From positions 62,001 to 126,000 of the forward strand of contig JAYKKM010000206.1 in assembly GCA_035772405.1 (NCBI GenBank): a stretch of DNA of 64,000 nt. The letters run 5' to 3'. Source of the DNA: Chrysogorgia sp. JL179-B06. Its lineage: Eukaryota > Cnidaria > Anthozoa > Scleralcyonacea > Chrysogorgiidae. This document shows, piece after piece, positions 45,403 through 55,508 of the stretch. A model generated the notes under the pieces. That model did no database searches, was not told the DNA's origin, and saw only the letters and a list, made by a program, of their open reading frames with translations. Position numbers and translations under genes: made by a program. How positions within the stretch are numbered: position 1 is the first letter of the stretch; each line of letters opens with the position of its first letter.

Positions 45403-46085
45403 CCCTCAGAAACACCAAATGCACCCCCAAACACCCGAAGCGCCCCATCTCCTTACGAACACCCCGAATGCACCCCCCAAATACCACGGAAACACCAAAT
45501 GCACCCCCAAACACCCCAAGCGCCCCATCTCCTTACGAACACCCCGAATGCACCCCCAAATACCCCGGAAACACCAAATGCACCCCCAAACACCCCAAGC
45601 GCCCCATATCCTTACGAACACTCCGAATGCACCCCCCCCCCAAATACCCCGGAAACACCAAATACACCCCCGAAACACCCCAAGCGCCCCATCTCCTTAC
45701 GAACACCCCGAATGCACCCCCTAAATACCCCGGAAACACCAAATGCACCCCCAAACACCCCAAGCGCCCCATCTCCTTACGAACACCCCGAATGCACCCC
45801 CCAAATACCCCGGAAACACCAAATGAACCCCCAAACACCCCAAGCACCCCATCTCCTTACGAACACCCCGAATGCACCCCCCAAATACCCCGGAAACACC
45901 AAATGCACCCCCAAACACCCCAAGCGCCCCATCTCCTTACGAACACCCCGAATGCACCCCCCAAATACCCCGGAAACACCAAATGCACCCCCAAACACCC
46001 CAAGCGCCCCATCTCCTTACGAACACCCCGAATGCACCCCCCAAATACCCCGGAAACACCAAATGAACCCCCAAACACCCCAAGC
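45403..46085 (-). repeat. 80-bp minisatellite (right TIR, C-rich on plus strand)
   Basis: About eight copies of the same 80-bp unit as in the left arm, in inverse orientation (CACCCCAAGCGCCCCATCTC, CACCCCGAATGCACCCCC). One unit carries a C-run expansion near 45630-45641. The count differs from the left arm (about five). The long Pro-rich frame (NTPSAPSPYEHPECTP) is a by-product of the repeat. Confidence 0.95.
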
Positions 46086-46212
46086 AATTGGTAAATTCAG
46101 TTCCTTTATCGGTATGAAGTTTCTCGGGACGTCTGCCTTTCTTACATATCTTCTTAAAGGCTTTAATCAGATTTTCTCCGGATATATTCAAAATAAATGT
46201 GAGTTGTGACAC
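46086..46212 (-). pseudogene. Integrase fragment embedded in the right TIR
   Basis: Mirror copy of the fragment at 37178-37310, with the same KGRRPEKLHTDKGTEFTN block and the same abrupt end at the minisatellite. Both arms carry it, so capture came before the last homogenisation of the TIRs. Confidence 0.75.
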
Positions 46213-47296
46213 TAACGACCTCTTAATGACCGTTTCTTTGTCTGTAACATGTGCTCTTAGTCAAAATTATTCAAATGTATCAGTCTTAGCAACCTAACAA
46301 AATGCATGACAACATTAGTGAAGTCAGACACATAAACCAAACCGATATATAGTTAACCGTGTTAAACATTTGTTTCGATTGCATCTACCGTAGATAAGCA
46401 ATTTTGATAAAGTTTTATTTCGCTTACAGGCAAATCAATACGTTTGAAATCGTTTGTCGTTCTTCGAATAGCTTGCTGAAGCCTATCTGTTTATCCAAGG
46501 AATCGCTTACTTTATACACTAAAGGCATGATGAACTTTGTAAAGTTCTTCTAGGTAATCACCACAATAGCTATTATAATATTCATATGTTAAATAATTAT
46601 TACGCCTGTATCTAGATAAGTCAATCCATCTAAAATCAGTGATCGTTCTTCTTACAATTTCTTTGATCGTTTCTTCGTTACATGATTCGCTTATATACTT
46701 TAAGAATTAAAGGTAAATAAGCAATAATACGGTCAAAGTTATTGACATTCATCTCTTGCTAAATCATATTCAGATTATTCGGCAGAATTGATCTTTTAAG
46801 TTATCGTACAGTCCACGCTGTTTCGTAATATGGTTTGGGTTCATATCTTCGTAGATTTGTTGAAGTACTAAAGGATATTTGAACGTAAAAGGCTATCGTA
46901 TAAACATCTGTTGGTTAAGACACGCGCTAGTATGAAAGTATAAAATGTTTCTTCAGCATCTCGTTAGTTCATTCTAAATTATAGTATTTAGCCAAGATTG
47001 ATTGTGCGCATGCGCTGCTTTCGGATTGCCTACTGTCCCACATTCACACTGCCGTAGCGAGGCGAAGTGTATAGATGCAAAGGCGTTTCTTATATTATTA
47101 AAAGCAATAAGAGCTACCTTTTGATAATAACGTAATGCCTTCGGAAATCAAGTTCGGAAGGAGTCGGCGGCTAATCGGATTTGCCTAAATGACGTAATGG
47201 AATCGGTTGGGGTTTAAAAGGATAATGACAGGTCCTACAGGTACACGAGCTAGGGTTAGGGATCCTGAAGGTTTAATGACGTATTTGAATAAATAA

Positions 47297-47460
47297 ATAC
47301 CTCTTACTAACCGAGTTCGAGGGCCGTACGCGAAGTTACGGACCGAGTTTTTTTCCTTAGATTTATGGCCCGAGAGCGAAGCTCGAGGGCCATAAATCGA
47401 AGGAAAAAGACGAGGATCCGTAACTTCCAGTACGGCCCGAGAAAACGAGGTTAGTAAGAT
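47297..47460. repeat. Long imperfect palindrome at the Crypton end
   Basis: The left half (CTTACTAACC, GGGCCGTAC, GAAGTTACGG, TTTTTCCTT, GATTTATGGCCCGAG) is answered in reverse order by the right half (CTCGAGGGCCATAAATC, AAGGAAAAA, CCGTAACTTC, GTACGGCCC, GGTTAGTAAG), giving a hairpin of about 160 bp centred near 47382. It lies 3' of the recombinase gene. Confidence 0.88.
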
Positions 47461-47759
47461 GTTTATTATATGGCTATCTAATTTCGAGACAAAAACTGAA
47501 AAAGAAATTTTGATGTAAACAACATGTATTTGAAGGGCTTCCAAAGTTAAGAACGATTCGCGCTGTAGTGAAGTTTTATATTATACAAAAATAATATAAA
47601 TGAACTATCAAGTCTATACAAAAGCACTCAAAATATAATAAAAAAACAAGTAAATTGTTTCAAGAGTTTTTACTCAATTACTCAATTCTCGGGCGTTTGT
47701 TTGAATGAGAAGCTGCTGCGGCTGCAGTATTTTCAAGTGAAGTTGCTGGCAAAGCCATG

Positions 47760-49030
47760 TTAATTAAATACGCAGTTGGAAATTGAGCCAATTTTGGCAC
47801 CAAAAAATAGACTTTGGCCTTGACTGACGTCTACTGGATTGCCAGGAAGAGCAGACGAGGTTTGACTTTGAGTGTAAAAGGACGACTCGTGACGGACAAT
47901 CGTTGATGTGCCATTTTCATTAACCGAAGGCGAAGTGCGACTTAGCGTGTCGGACATGCATCGTTGATGAGCAAGTGAAGCTGATTTGTACGAGCTCAAA
48001 CTTTGAAGATTTTTGTGTCCACTGAGTTGCATTACATAATTTTCAGGTACACCAGCATCAAGGAGACGGGAAATTGAGGTCTTGCGAGCGGAGTGGTTGG
48101 ATATCTTCTTATTTTGGGCAGAGAGACCAGTATTTCTAGCGGCGGTTGCCATAAGTTTCCCAATCTCGTTCTTTCCAAGTGGTGAACATTTATACCAAAT
48201 TGCAGATTTAGACCAACCTTGGTGATTTATAGCAAGATAGAACGGTGACTCTGGGCTGCTAGCTTTCTCTGGACGATGACTCTTGAAAATTTTGTAATAA
48301 AAGATTGGACATTTATCAGTTCCAGTGGCAAATATTTTCGGATTGAACTGTCGTCGATGACCGCCTTCAATTCCCTGACGAGTTTTGCTTCCTCTCTCGG
48401 CTGTCCAAACCAATACTTCACGCTGGGTTTCTACATCAATGTCTAGTTTTATGTCACCCCAACATAGCTTTCTACTCTCATCCCTTGCTCTGAAGCCAAA
48501 GTGAATAGACAGGAACCACCATAATGTCCGTTGCAAAGCAGACGGATTATGATGCCCAAATTCACCTGACTCAAACAATCTTGCTTCTTCTTCGTCGCTC
48601 AGCTCACGAGTTGCGTTGGGTTTATTTCCCAAGCCTTTCTTCACCAAGTTCTTTCTTCTGGCAGACAAAACTTCTCTCGAACGGGAAAAAGCGTTGTCTT
48701 TAAGGATATTTATGGGAAGTTTCTGCTCGTTAATGTGACGTTGGATGCTTTTTGAAAACTGGAGACGGTATCTGGCTCGTAGTCACCGCCGTTTTTCTTG
48801 CGGATATCTTTAAAAAATTGAGAAAGAAGTTTGTCGAGATCCAGTGCAGATATGTCTTTTATGTTGAATGGCCCGCTTGTTTTCTCTTGACAAAAATTGA
48901 GAAACCTCTGCCAGTCAAGCTTTGTTTTTTTAACAGTGTTTATGGCTTTCTCAGCTGCAATAAACTTTTCAATCTCCTGACTTGAATCTTCCTTTTCTTC
49001 CTGTGACTTTTCCGTGGCCTCTTCAGACAT
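47760..49030 (-). pseudogene. Crypton tyrosine recombinase, one frameshift
   Basis: The likely start is the ATG at 49030 (MSEEATEKSQEE), after an acidic stretch. The N-terminal SAM-like core-binding domain (LDWQRFLNFCQEKTSG, DLDKLLSQFFKDIRKKNGG) runs to about 48755. There a one-base shift in an A-run moves the reading into the downstream frame, which contains the catalytic domain: GFRARDESRKLCW (first Arg), NHSARKTSISRLL (His-x-x-Arg), LSGHKNLQSLSSYKS (His and the Tyr nucleophile). The domain resembles the DUF3504 family found in Cryptons and in vertebrate genes derived from them (KCTD1, QRICH1, ZMYM). It would cut and rejoin DNA at short sites. All catalytic residues are present. Confidence 0.88.
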
Positions 49031-49072
49031 TTTACAAAATTTAACTGTCAACATAAAAATTCCCGCCGGTTG

Positions 49073-49101
49073 CGGTCCGTACCGTAAGTTACGGACCGCA
49101 A
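49073..49101. repeat. Short palindrome at the other Crypton end
   Basis: GCGGTCCGTA and TTACGGACCGC face each other around CCGTAAG, sharing the GTTACGGACC core with the long palindrome at 47297-47460. It lies just upstream of the recombinase start. Confidence 0.8.
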
Positions 49102-49356
49102 ATTGACCAATCATGGCATGCGAAATTAGATAGCCATATAATAATTAGGGTTAAGGCTCCCCCTGGAAGACGAGAAGTCATGACGTAAAGAGACGAGGGT
49201 CCTAAAGGAGCCTGAGAACGATGACGTAATCTGAATACTAATGATTAGGGTTAGAGGGTCCCAAAGGAGCCTGAGAACGATGACGTATGCATAAATAATA
49301 AGTTGAATATCTAATGAGGCGGCATCCCTTTGTACTCCCGATGGGGGGTATTACTA

Positions 49357-50200
49357 TTCATTTGTGATTCCTTGATTTTTTTCCCATTCATCTGAATTTC
49401 CATGGATTTCAATTTCGACGTTCTCTGATGTGTGCCAAATAAAACGCATTCGGTTTTTATCTTTTTCAGGTTAACTATTAGACTGTTCTCCACAAGCCAA
49501 TCAGCAATTATGTTGATATCGTCATTCAAATGTTGCTCAATTTGTTCACAGGTCTTATCTGAAATGTATACAACCGTGTCATCTGCATACAAAATAATTT
49601 CACATTGTTTCAACACACTATCTATATCATTTATCAATAAGTTAAATAAGAGAGGTCCAAAAATAGAACCCTGTGAAACTCCGCAAGAAATGTGTTGAAC
49701 GTCTGATTCATACCCGTTATATAGAACAAACTGTTGTCTATCAAACAAAAGTAACTTTCAAACAATACTAATTCTTCATATTTATTCCATACAGGCAGGG
49801 TAATTTCGATAAAAGCCTTGAATGATCCACCGTATCGAACGCCTTTAGGTCAAGGAATACCGCTCCCGTCATTAGCCCTTTATCCATATTTTGTCTGATA
49901 TAATCAGACAAAATAGTGACAGCGTGTTGCATCGAAGACTTTCTTCTAAATCCAAATTGTCTCTTTGAAAGGAGGTTGTTGTCTTCTAAATAAGAGTAAA
50001 TCTGATTGTAGACAACTCGCTCAATGACCTTCGAGAAGACTGCATGGTAACACCGATATAGGTCTGTAGTTGTCCATCAGAGCTTTATCACCCGATTTAT
50101 GTATCGGTGTTACTTTGGCACATTTTTCACTTGATGGAAATACCGAATCTTCCATACTACGATTAATTAGATGTGATAACGGGCCCGCGATTTCTTTGCC
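49357..50200 (-). pseudogene. LINE fragment C, RT core part
   Basis: On the minus strand from about 50200: frames read AKVTPIHKSGDK and DNYRPISVLP, then VFLDLKAFDTVDH (motif A), CGVSQGSIFGPLLFNLLIND (motif B) and ILYADDTVVYIS (motif C), ending KKIKESQMN exactly at the Polinton terminus. Several frame breaks occur (near 49750 and 50050). The left continuation at 23785-24240 starts a little further along the RT, so a few tens of codons appear to be missing between the two halves. Confidence 0.8.
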
Positions 50201-50437
50201 GCATTATTTCATGTAGTTCAAACATACGAAAGTGTTGTTTCCATAAATTTGGAGTAAGAATTCCATATTCTGAGTGGTCAAAATCCTGGAATATAAAACC
50301 ATCCATGACTGGTTTTAATTGAAACAAATCACCAATTGCTATCATGTTTACACCTCCCAAATCTTCTTTGCTACCTTTAATGTCCTTTAACCGATTATGT
50401 ATTTGAACATTAAACATACTGTTTCCAACCATTTATT
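50201..50437 (-). pseudogene. Helitron/PIF1 helicase fragment
   Basis: The frame reads VGNSMFNVQIHNRLKDIKG, NMIAIGDLFQLKPVMDGFIF and MFELHEIMRQ, matching helicase motif II/III regions of Helitron PIF1-like helicases (compare GDLCQLPP and IMRQKN in the Helentron above). It breaks into the LINE fragment near 50200, forming a chimeric open frame. It is a truncated relic. Confidence 0.75.
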
Positions 50438-51203
50438 TGATATTTCATCTAGTAATATCAGTTTTACACTTCCTAGTTGACACCTTAAAGTGTTTAATCT
50501 GTTTGAATGTCCCCAGAGCGATCAAACGCGATCCGGAGTGGGTACGGGAGTTTACGGTGACTAAAACATGTTTCTGAACATAGTTAAGATGAGCTTATGT
50601 TGACCCATTTATCTTCCCATACGTCGCAAAAAAAAACCCAGTAAATTTGATAAAAAAATTGGGTTCGGGACGCTCCCGGAATTATCGGGAGAGTTGAAAT
50701 GTCTACGTCGTATTAGTATTCACAAATTAGTCAGGAATCAAATTAATGTTTTTAAAATATATAACAATTACGACTATATATGTTGCTGCCTAAAGTGTAA
50801 ATTATCCTTTGCATATCGTTTCCACCTTATTGTTAACATAAGGGCGATGCGACCCCGTCCACCATTGTAGTTCGAAGATTAATGACTCGACCTTTTTCGC
50901 CCGAATGACAAGGCCATTTTTTGCCCGAATAGAACTGTGTAACAGTATAATGTCAGTTTTCAAAGGTTTATTTACGCACAATATTATATACAAGGTTCAA
51001 TACATGAAATCAACATACTCCCTTTCTTCGTCATTTTCGTCGATGATCGTCATCGCGCATTCACATGGTTACGTAATTTCCTATTACATTCCATCTTTCC
51101 TTGAAAAGAACTTAAACTTAATTGACAAACCAAACTTGTAAACAGTCACTTGTTAGTCAAACTAAAACTTAATGCAGAACATATCAGCAAGAGGCGAAGT
51201 TCG
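50438..51203. other. Unassigned sequence
   Basis: No recognised gene. Only short frames without motifs were seen, on both strands. Confidence 0.5.
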
Positions 51204-51720
51204 TCAATCTTCTGTATAGTTTCTTGAGTGATCTTTCCATTTAGTATCTAGCTCGATGTTAAGCAGAATACGTTCATGTGGAGGGAAAAGTTCAAGTCTG
51301 TATCGGGCGTAGTGGCTTCTTCCACGAGGTTTTAGTTGATTTTCTGTCCCATATTTCAAGGGTATATACGCGTCTTTATCGTTGGACTTCTCAATAACTT
51401 TTCCAATTCCATAACGTGGTTCTAATCTATCAGTATCAAAAACCGGTTCGTTGTGATCCCCAACTATCTGTATGTAGTTGTTACCCCGGAATTCTGGCAT
51501 GATGAATTCAATGAATGGCGACTATGATGTACTAGTTTTCTAATTCCGCCAACACTTTTAATGAGCCTTCTGTTCTCGGGATAAATAATATAGAGATGTT
51601 TGCAAGCTTCGCCAGTGGACATTTTCCCGTTGTTGGTCTTCAAGTTATCAAAAAGAGTTTTTAGGAGTATTCTCTTCCCTCTTTTCAAATTAATATGACA
51701 AAGTGACCAACTTCTACATT
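51204..51720 (-). pseudogene. Unrecognised ORF downstream of gypsy A integrase
   Basis: Two overlapping frames (51688-51464 and 51500-51204) appear to be one coding region with a frameshift near 51490. Readable pieces are KRGKRILLKTLFDNLKTNNG, CKHLYIIYPENRRLIKSVGG, RGNNYIQIVGD and RLEPRYGIGKVIEK, followed by a basic C-terminus. A frame with GHFVI just upstream suggests it is joined to the integrase end. I do not recognise a domain; it may be a polyprotein extension or an accessory ORF. Confidence 0.45.
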
Positions 51721-51799
51721 TGGATCTGCTGTTGTAATGGACGGTTGACTGTCATTTGAAGCTTGTGATTCGTCATTGTTCGCACTAGTATTACTATAC

Positions 51800-52554
51800 T
51801 TGGTACAGACCAAGGCTCTACACGAACAAGATTGCCAACGTTAGTTGGATCGGGGGGTTTTCCTGTGTCTCTGTGTTGAGGACGATATAGTTGTCAGAAT
51901 TAGGGAGGCGTTCAGTGATCTTATATGGTCCTTCGCGGCGTGGAAGCCATTTTGTGGCAATAGTGGAGGTTCTAGATCGACGGAGGTATTCGGTGGACAA
52001 TAACATAATCACCGCGACGTTGAACTCCACTGGACGACTTCCTATGTCACGTATAGTATTCTTTTTGGCGACGTCGAAGCTCTTGGGTTATATCAGACAT
52101 ATATTTACGAGCTTGGGATAGGCGGTGAACCAACAGTTGTGCATGGCAGCACGATCACTTGGTATAACAACTATAGAGGGAGAAGCATTGCGCATGTAGG
52201 CATAACGGCATCTTGTTCGTATAAGTTAAACAAAAAGGTGTAAGACTATCAGTATCCGATATATGTGTTGTGTTGTGGGCAAAGGCGGCTGAATGAATCC
52301 AACCCATTCACGCGAGAACTTGTGAACAAACATGGGCACACTAGCTGTCATTAAGAAAACGATGTACTCTTTCTGTAGCACCATTGGCAGATTGGCTTGC
52401 GGACGATACGCACTTGTAATGAAATAATAATTTTATTTACTTTTAAAAGTAGGCATAGGTTTGTAATAATTTGGTTGAGGAATTCTGTACCGCGGTCACT
52501 CGTGAGTTTCAGTTGACATCCATGTTTGAGCGGACTTGTTGTGTTGAAGAACCA
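51800..52554 (-). pseudogene. Gypsy A integrase, core and C-terminal domain
   Basis: LKLTSDRGTEFLNQI (the second catalytic Asp region) near 52490 and the C-terminal KWLPRREGPYKITERL near 51950-51900 are typical of gypsy integrases. Frames between them are broken. The N-terminal half lies at 53486-53715, beyond the hAT insertion. Confidence 0.75.
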
Positions 52555-52562
52555 CAACAAGG

Positions 52563-53477
52563 CAGTGGCGTCAACAAGGCAGTGGCTGACAAGTTTTAAG
52601 AGGTATCTACTAGTAAAGGTTATAAATCACACAATTTCACAACTGCACAGTTATGTTTGTACCTTATGTTTCATAAAATGTAAATGTCAGTTAAAAATAT
52701 CAACAAAAATGTGTAGGATTACTATGATATTATATATACAGAAAATAACAAAGTTGTACTACATTCTTTTCTAATCTTAATGAAAGATACCAAAAACTCT
52801 GTCAGGTTTCGCTGCTTTCGTTTCATAATTTCCACTTTAGTAAAAATACTAATGGCTGTTGCCAGCGAGATAGAGGTCTGCTGGGCCATGGGGCCAAGTC
52901 AGTCAAACTGGTTCCCAGTTTTCCTCAATAGTACTTCTGCAGTCCACACAGCCAAAAGTCCTTCAAGCCTTTGGTACCGTACACTTAACGGTCTGCACGA
53001 CGAGATCTCGTAGTTTTGTGGACTGTGGAGCAGCAGTTGTACTGGTTAGGTCGAGTACTAAGGGCCCCTGACCCAGTGGGCCTCTGCCATAAATAGAGTG
53101 GAAGATTATAATGGAAAATTACGGCTTAACAGCGACATTACTGCCATATATTTCATCGTCATATTTAGTCAGAACTAATTTACGGGGTCCCGATAACTAT
53201 AATAATGCCAGATAATCGATTCTCCCGGACCACCAATTTATGGTGAAGAATCATTAATGTGCGGGGTGGGACTTGGGAGATTGACCTTCAGTTGATAAGA
53301 AAGAGCTGATTTACCGATTTGCCAACGTTAACTCGAGGAGGAAGGAATATATAGGTGTCTATAGGTATTCACGATTGTTTAAAATTGCACTGTATAGTGA
53401 TAATATAGAAGTTATAGTCGATCGAGCCTTCATGGGGCCCCAGACCAAGGGCCCAGTCTACCTCTGTTACGCCACTG
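52563..53477. mobile_element. Non-autonomous hAT-type element
   Basis: A perfect 8-bp TSD, CAACAAGG, lies at 52555-52562 and 53478-53485. The right terminus read inward is CAGTGGCGTAACAGAGG; the left terminus is CAGTGGCGT. hAT elements have such CA(G)TGGCG-like tips and 8-bp TSDs. No transposase is inside the 915 bp. The left end carries a 17-bp tandem repeat of TSD plus tip (CAACAAGGCAGTGGC twice). Confidence 0.88.
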
Positions 53478-53485
53478 CAACAAGG

Positions 53486-53715
53486 TAATGGGTAAAGAAG
53501 TCAACGACAGTCATGACACATACTAAAACTTTAGTATTAACTTGTGTTTCGGGAAATGGGCCAATTAAATCGATGCCATGGGTTTCCAATGGCTTCTGGT
53601 ATATTAATGCCTGCCTAGCTTGCAGGGTTGTCTTTTGTTTTGCACATGCTATAAATTTCTTCACCCATCGGGAGGTGTCACGTACCATACCAGGCCAGTA
53701 AAAATTTTGTTTCAA
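53486..53715 (-). pseudogene. Gypsy A integrase, N-terminal zinc-binding region
   Basis: The frame reads NFYWPGMVRDTSRWVKKF, CAKQKTT and HGIDLIGPFPETQ, with MTVVDFFTHYLVA (first catalytic Asp) at the hAT insertion site. Residues of the H2C2 zinc-binding motif upstream are partly present. Confidence 0.8.
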
Positions 53716-54214
53716 GGCAGCGAGAGTAGCATTTCGTCCTCTGTGTCATCCGGTGAGTGGAGCGTTGTGATGAGCATAACGGAATTGTTTGCGCAAACTC
53801 TTTGGCACGACCATGAGTCCTGCGTTGCTGTCATAGTGGAGACATTTGTCAGATGGATCAATAAAGAAGAGCTGTGCTTTGCTTTAAAGTGGTAATTTTG
53901 GTTAGGCTGTTGGTTGAAATCTGGTGAGGTTCCTTCTATAAATACTTTCTATAATTTTATAATTTTTTCCAAGTTCTGGGCACGATTGATGTTCAACACG
54001 GAACTCTGCGAAGATTCGCAATGAGCTGGTCGGTAGATAAACTGCTTTCATCATGGTTAATTTCGGAAGTGGCAGCCAGGTTTATCAACAGGAACAGTAG
54101 AACCCATTGCCAAAAATGTATCAGTGTGAAGAAGCTTGAGTGGTGATACGCTGAAGTCTCTGTCAAGCGCTACCAGGCAGCATAGGACTGCACAAATAAG
54201 GTTCTACTTCTGGT

Positions 54215-54919
54215 GTAGGTTCAGGTTGAGGATTTCGCGAAAGGGCATCGGCATTGGCATTTGATTTTCCAGCTCGATGTTGGTGATCAAATTCATACTC
54301 TGCAAGGCGAAGTGCCCATCGAGCAAGGCGAGGTTTCTGTGGACTTATGGATTGGAGCTATTGCATGTTAACTGGCGTAGCGGATAGGACGCCCTTTTCC
54401 ATCGCTGTCAATTTGAGTTAGGACGGCACCAAGTCCTTTGGCACTGGCATCATGAACTGGTAGCATGACAGAATCAGAGCAAAGGGTAGACTTCGGATCT
54501 AGAAATTCACGTTCCTCCTTCGTTGTCTATTCAAATTGAACGTTCTGTTTTGTTTGTTGAACTTCAATTATTTTCTTGGGATGAGGAAATGAATCGACAG
54601 CTTTGATCTTGAAGGGTCGGGTTGTCTTGCTCATGACGACAAAGTTCGCATTTCGATGCGGGTTTTAAAGATAGTCCGACGCGAATAAAAACTTTCTCCA
54701 AGTGTTCGAGGTGCAACTTCCATTCAATGCTGTGGCAGGAGGAGGTCGTCCACATACGCAGATATAGGAAAGGATCTTCATCCCATCCCGAGGAAAAAGC
54801 ATATCAGCGAATGTTGTGTTCTTACGTCGCTCGAAGGTGAATGGAGCATCCTTTAAGCCAAAGGGTAGACGACGAAATTGATATAATCCCACATCAGTAA
54901 TAACAGCAGTTTTTTCCAC
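54215..54919 (-). pseudogene. Gypsy A reverse transcriptase and RNase H remnants
   Basis: 54919-54665 reads [20 protein letters not shown] (RT block before the YxDD), and another frame at 54755-54564 reads [16 protein letters not shown]. Near 54320-54215 a frame gives ALRLAEYEFDHQHRAGKSNA and ADALSR, the conserved end of gypsy RNase H. The YxDD motif is in a disrupted stretch near 54760. Confidence 0.75.
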
Positions 54920-54920
54920 G

Positions 54921-55508
54921 GTCTTGCAGTTTTGAAATGTTCAATATCATGCATTTAGAACATATTGAACAGAAAAAATTATTTAAAACATTATTATGCC
55001 ACTGAAATAGGCTATAAAAGAACGAACATTTTAACCAAAAAGTGGTCACATTTATCGCGGTAAATAAACAGTTCTTTTCAGAACTGACTGGTAAACATTT
55101 ATACGATACACCTGTAATACATGCACGACAGACCCAAAATATAATTGAACACACTAAATAATTCAAAACAGCAAAAATCTCGACAATTTACAAGTTATGT
55201 TATTCTCGCTTCGTCGCCAAACAAACATCCATCGTCTGACTCGTCTCGTAATTCTTCGCAGTTTCGCCTCATAACTTTAAAATTATATATAGAGACTACA
55301 AGGTAGCCAAAGTTCTTGACAGAAAGTACCATTCCTTACGTTTTAATGTGTTCTAACCTGAGCGGCTGAGCTGATCACTGCCGAGTGCCGACAGCGACGC
55401 GGACATATAAAACACTTTCGTCAAATCGTCTGGTTGACGATTTAGAGAAACTAAAAATACCATTTGTATCGCAACGCTGGAACCAGAGGACTGGGAACAA
55501 AAACCCAA
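54921..55508. other. Unassigned AT-rich sequence
   Basis: No motif-bearing frame was found. A short plus-strand frame at 55385-55507 (RTYKTLSSNRLVDDLEKL) could not be assigned. Confidence 0.5.

Larger units (their letters stand above)
47297..49139 (-). mobile_element. Crypton-type tyrosine-recombinase element
   Basis: The insertion lies in the right Polinton TIR, flanked by AATAA at 47292-47296 and 49140-49144. The uninterrupted site is preserved in the left TIR (TTATT at 24519-24523). The only gene is a minus-strand tyrosine recombinase, and there is no transposase, RT or long TIR. Short identical flanks of 4-6 bp are typical of Cryptons, which integrate by recombination at a short site. 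An inverted word, TATTATATGGCTATCTAATTT (from 47463) and its complement (near 49120-49140), lies subterminally. Confidence 0.88.
24241..49356. mobile_element. Polinton/Maverick-type element with nested Helentron and Crypton
   Basis: The outer ends are exact inverted repeats starting TAGTAATACCCCCCATCGGG (24241 rightward; 49356 leftward). Without the nested insertions the element is about 11.7 kb: two TIRs of roughly 2.6-2.8 kb and a core of about 6.3 kb. The core carries, all on the plus strand, a protein-primed DNA polymerase B, a small zinc-finger ORF, a truncated A32/FtsK-like ATPase and a truncated retroviral-type integrase, the signature set of Polintons. No capsid, penton or protease gene was seen. 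The usual 6-bp TSD is not visible: flanks are ...CATGATAG and TTCATTTG.... An end shift of one base (AGTAATACC) would match the AG start common in the family. Confidence 0.85.
44737..49356 (-). repeat. Right TIR (interrupted by the Crypton)
   Basis: Inverted copy of the left TIR, continuous across the place where the left arm carries the Helentron (46715-46717) and interrupted at 47297-49139 by the Crypton. It is somewhat longer than the left arm, mainly because its 80-bp minisatellite has more copies. Confidence 0.92.
51204..54920 (-). mobile_element. Ty3/gypsy-type LTR retrotransposon remnant (gypsy A)
   Basis: Minus-strand order from right to left: RT (54919-54564), RNase H end (about 54320-54215), integrase zinc-binding and core start (53715-53486), a hAT-type element, integrase core (52554-52345), integrase C-terminal domain (52030-51800), then an unassigned C-terminal extension. 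Many stops and frameshifts are present. Gag, protease and LTRs were not found. RT-RH-IN order identifies Ty3/gypsy rather than copia. Confidence 0.85.

Noticed and set aside
45336..46209. Pro-rich frames with PSAPSPYEHPECTP repeats
   Set aside because: Same minisatellite in the right TIR; the only real coding relic nearby is the short integrase fragment.
24233..49364. 6-bp target-site duplication of the Polinton-type element
   Set aside because: CATGATAG on the left and TTCATTTG on the right do not give a convincing direct repeat; left unassigned.
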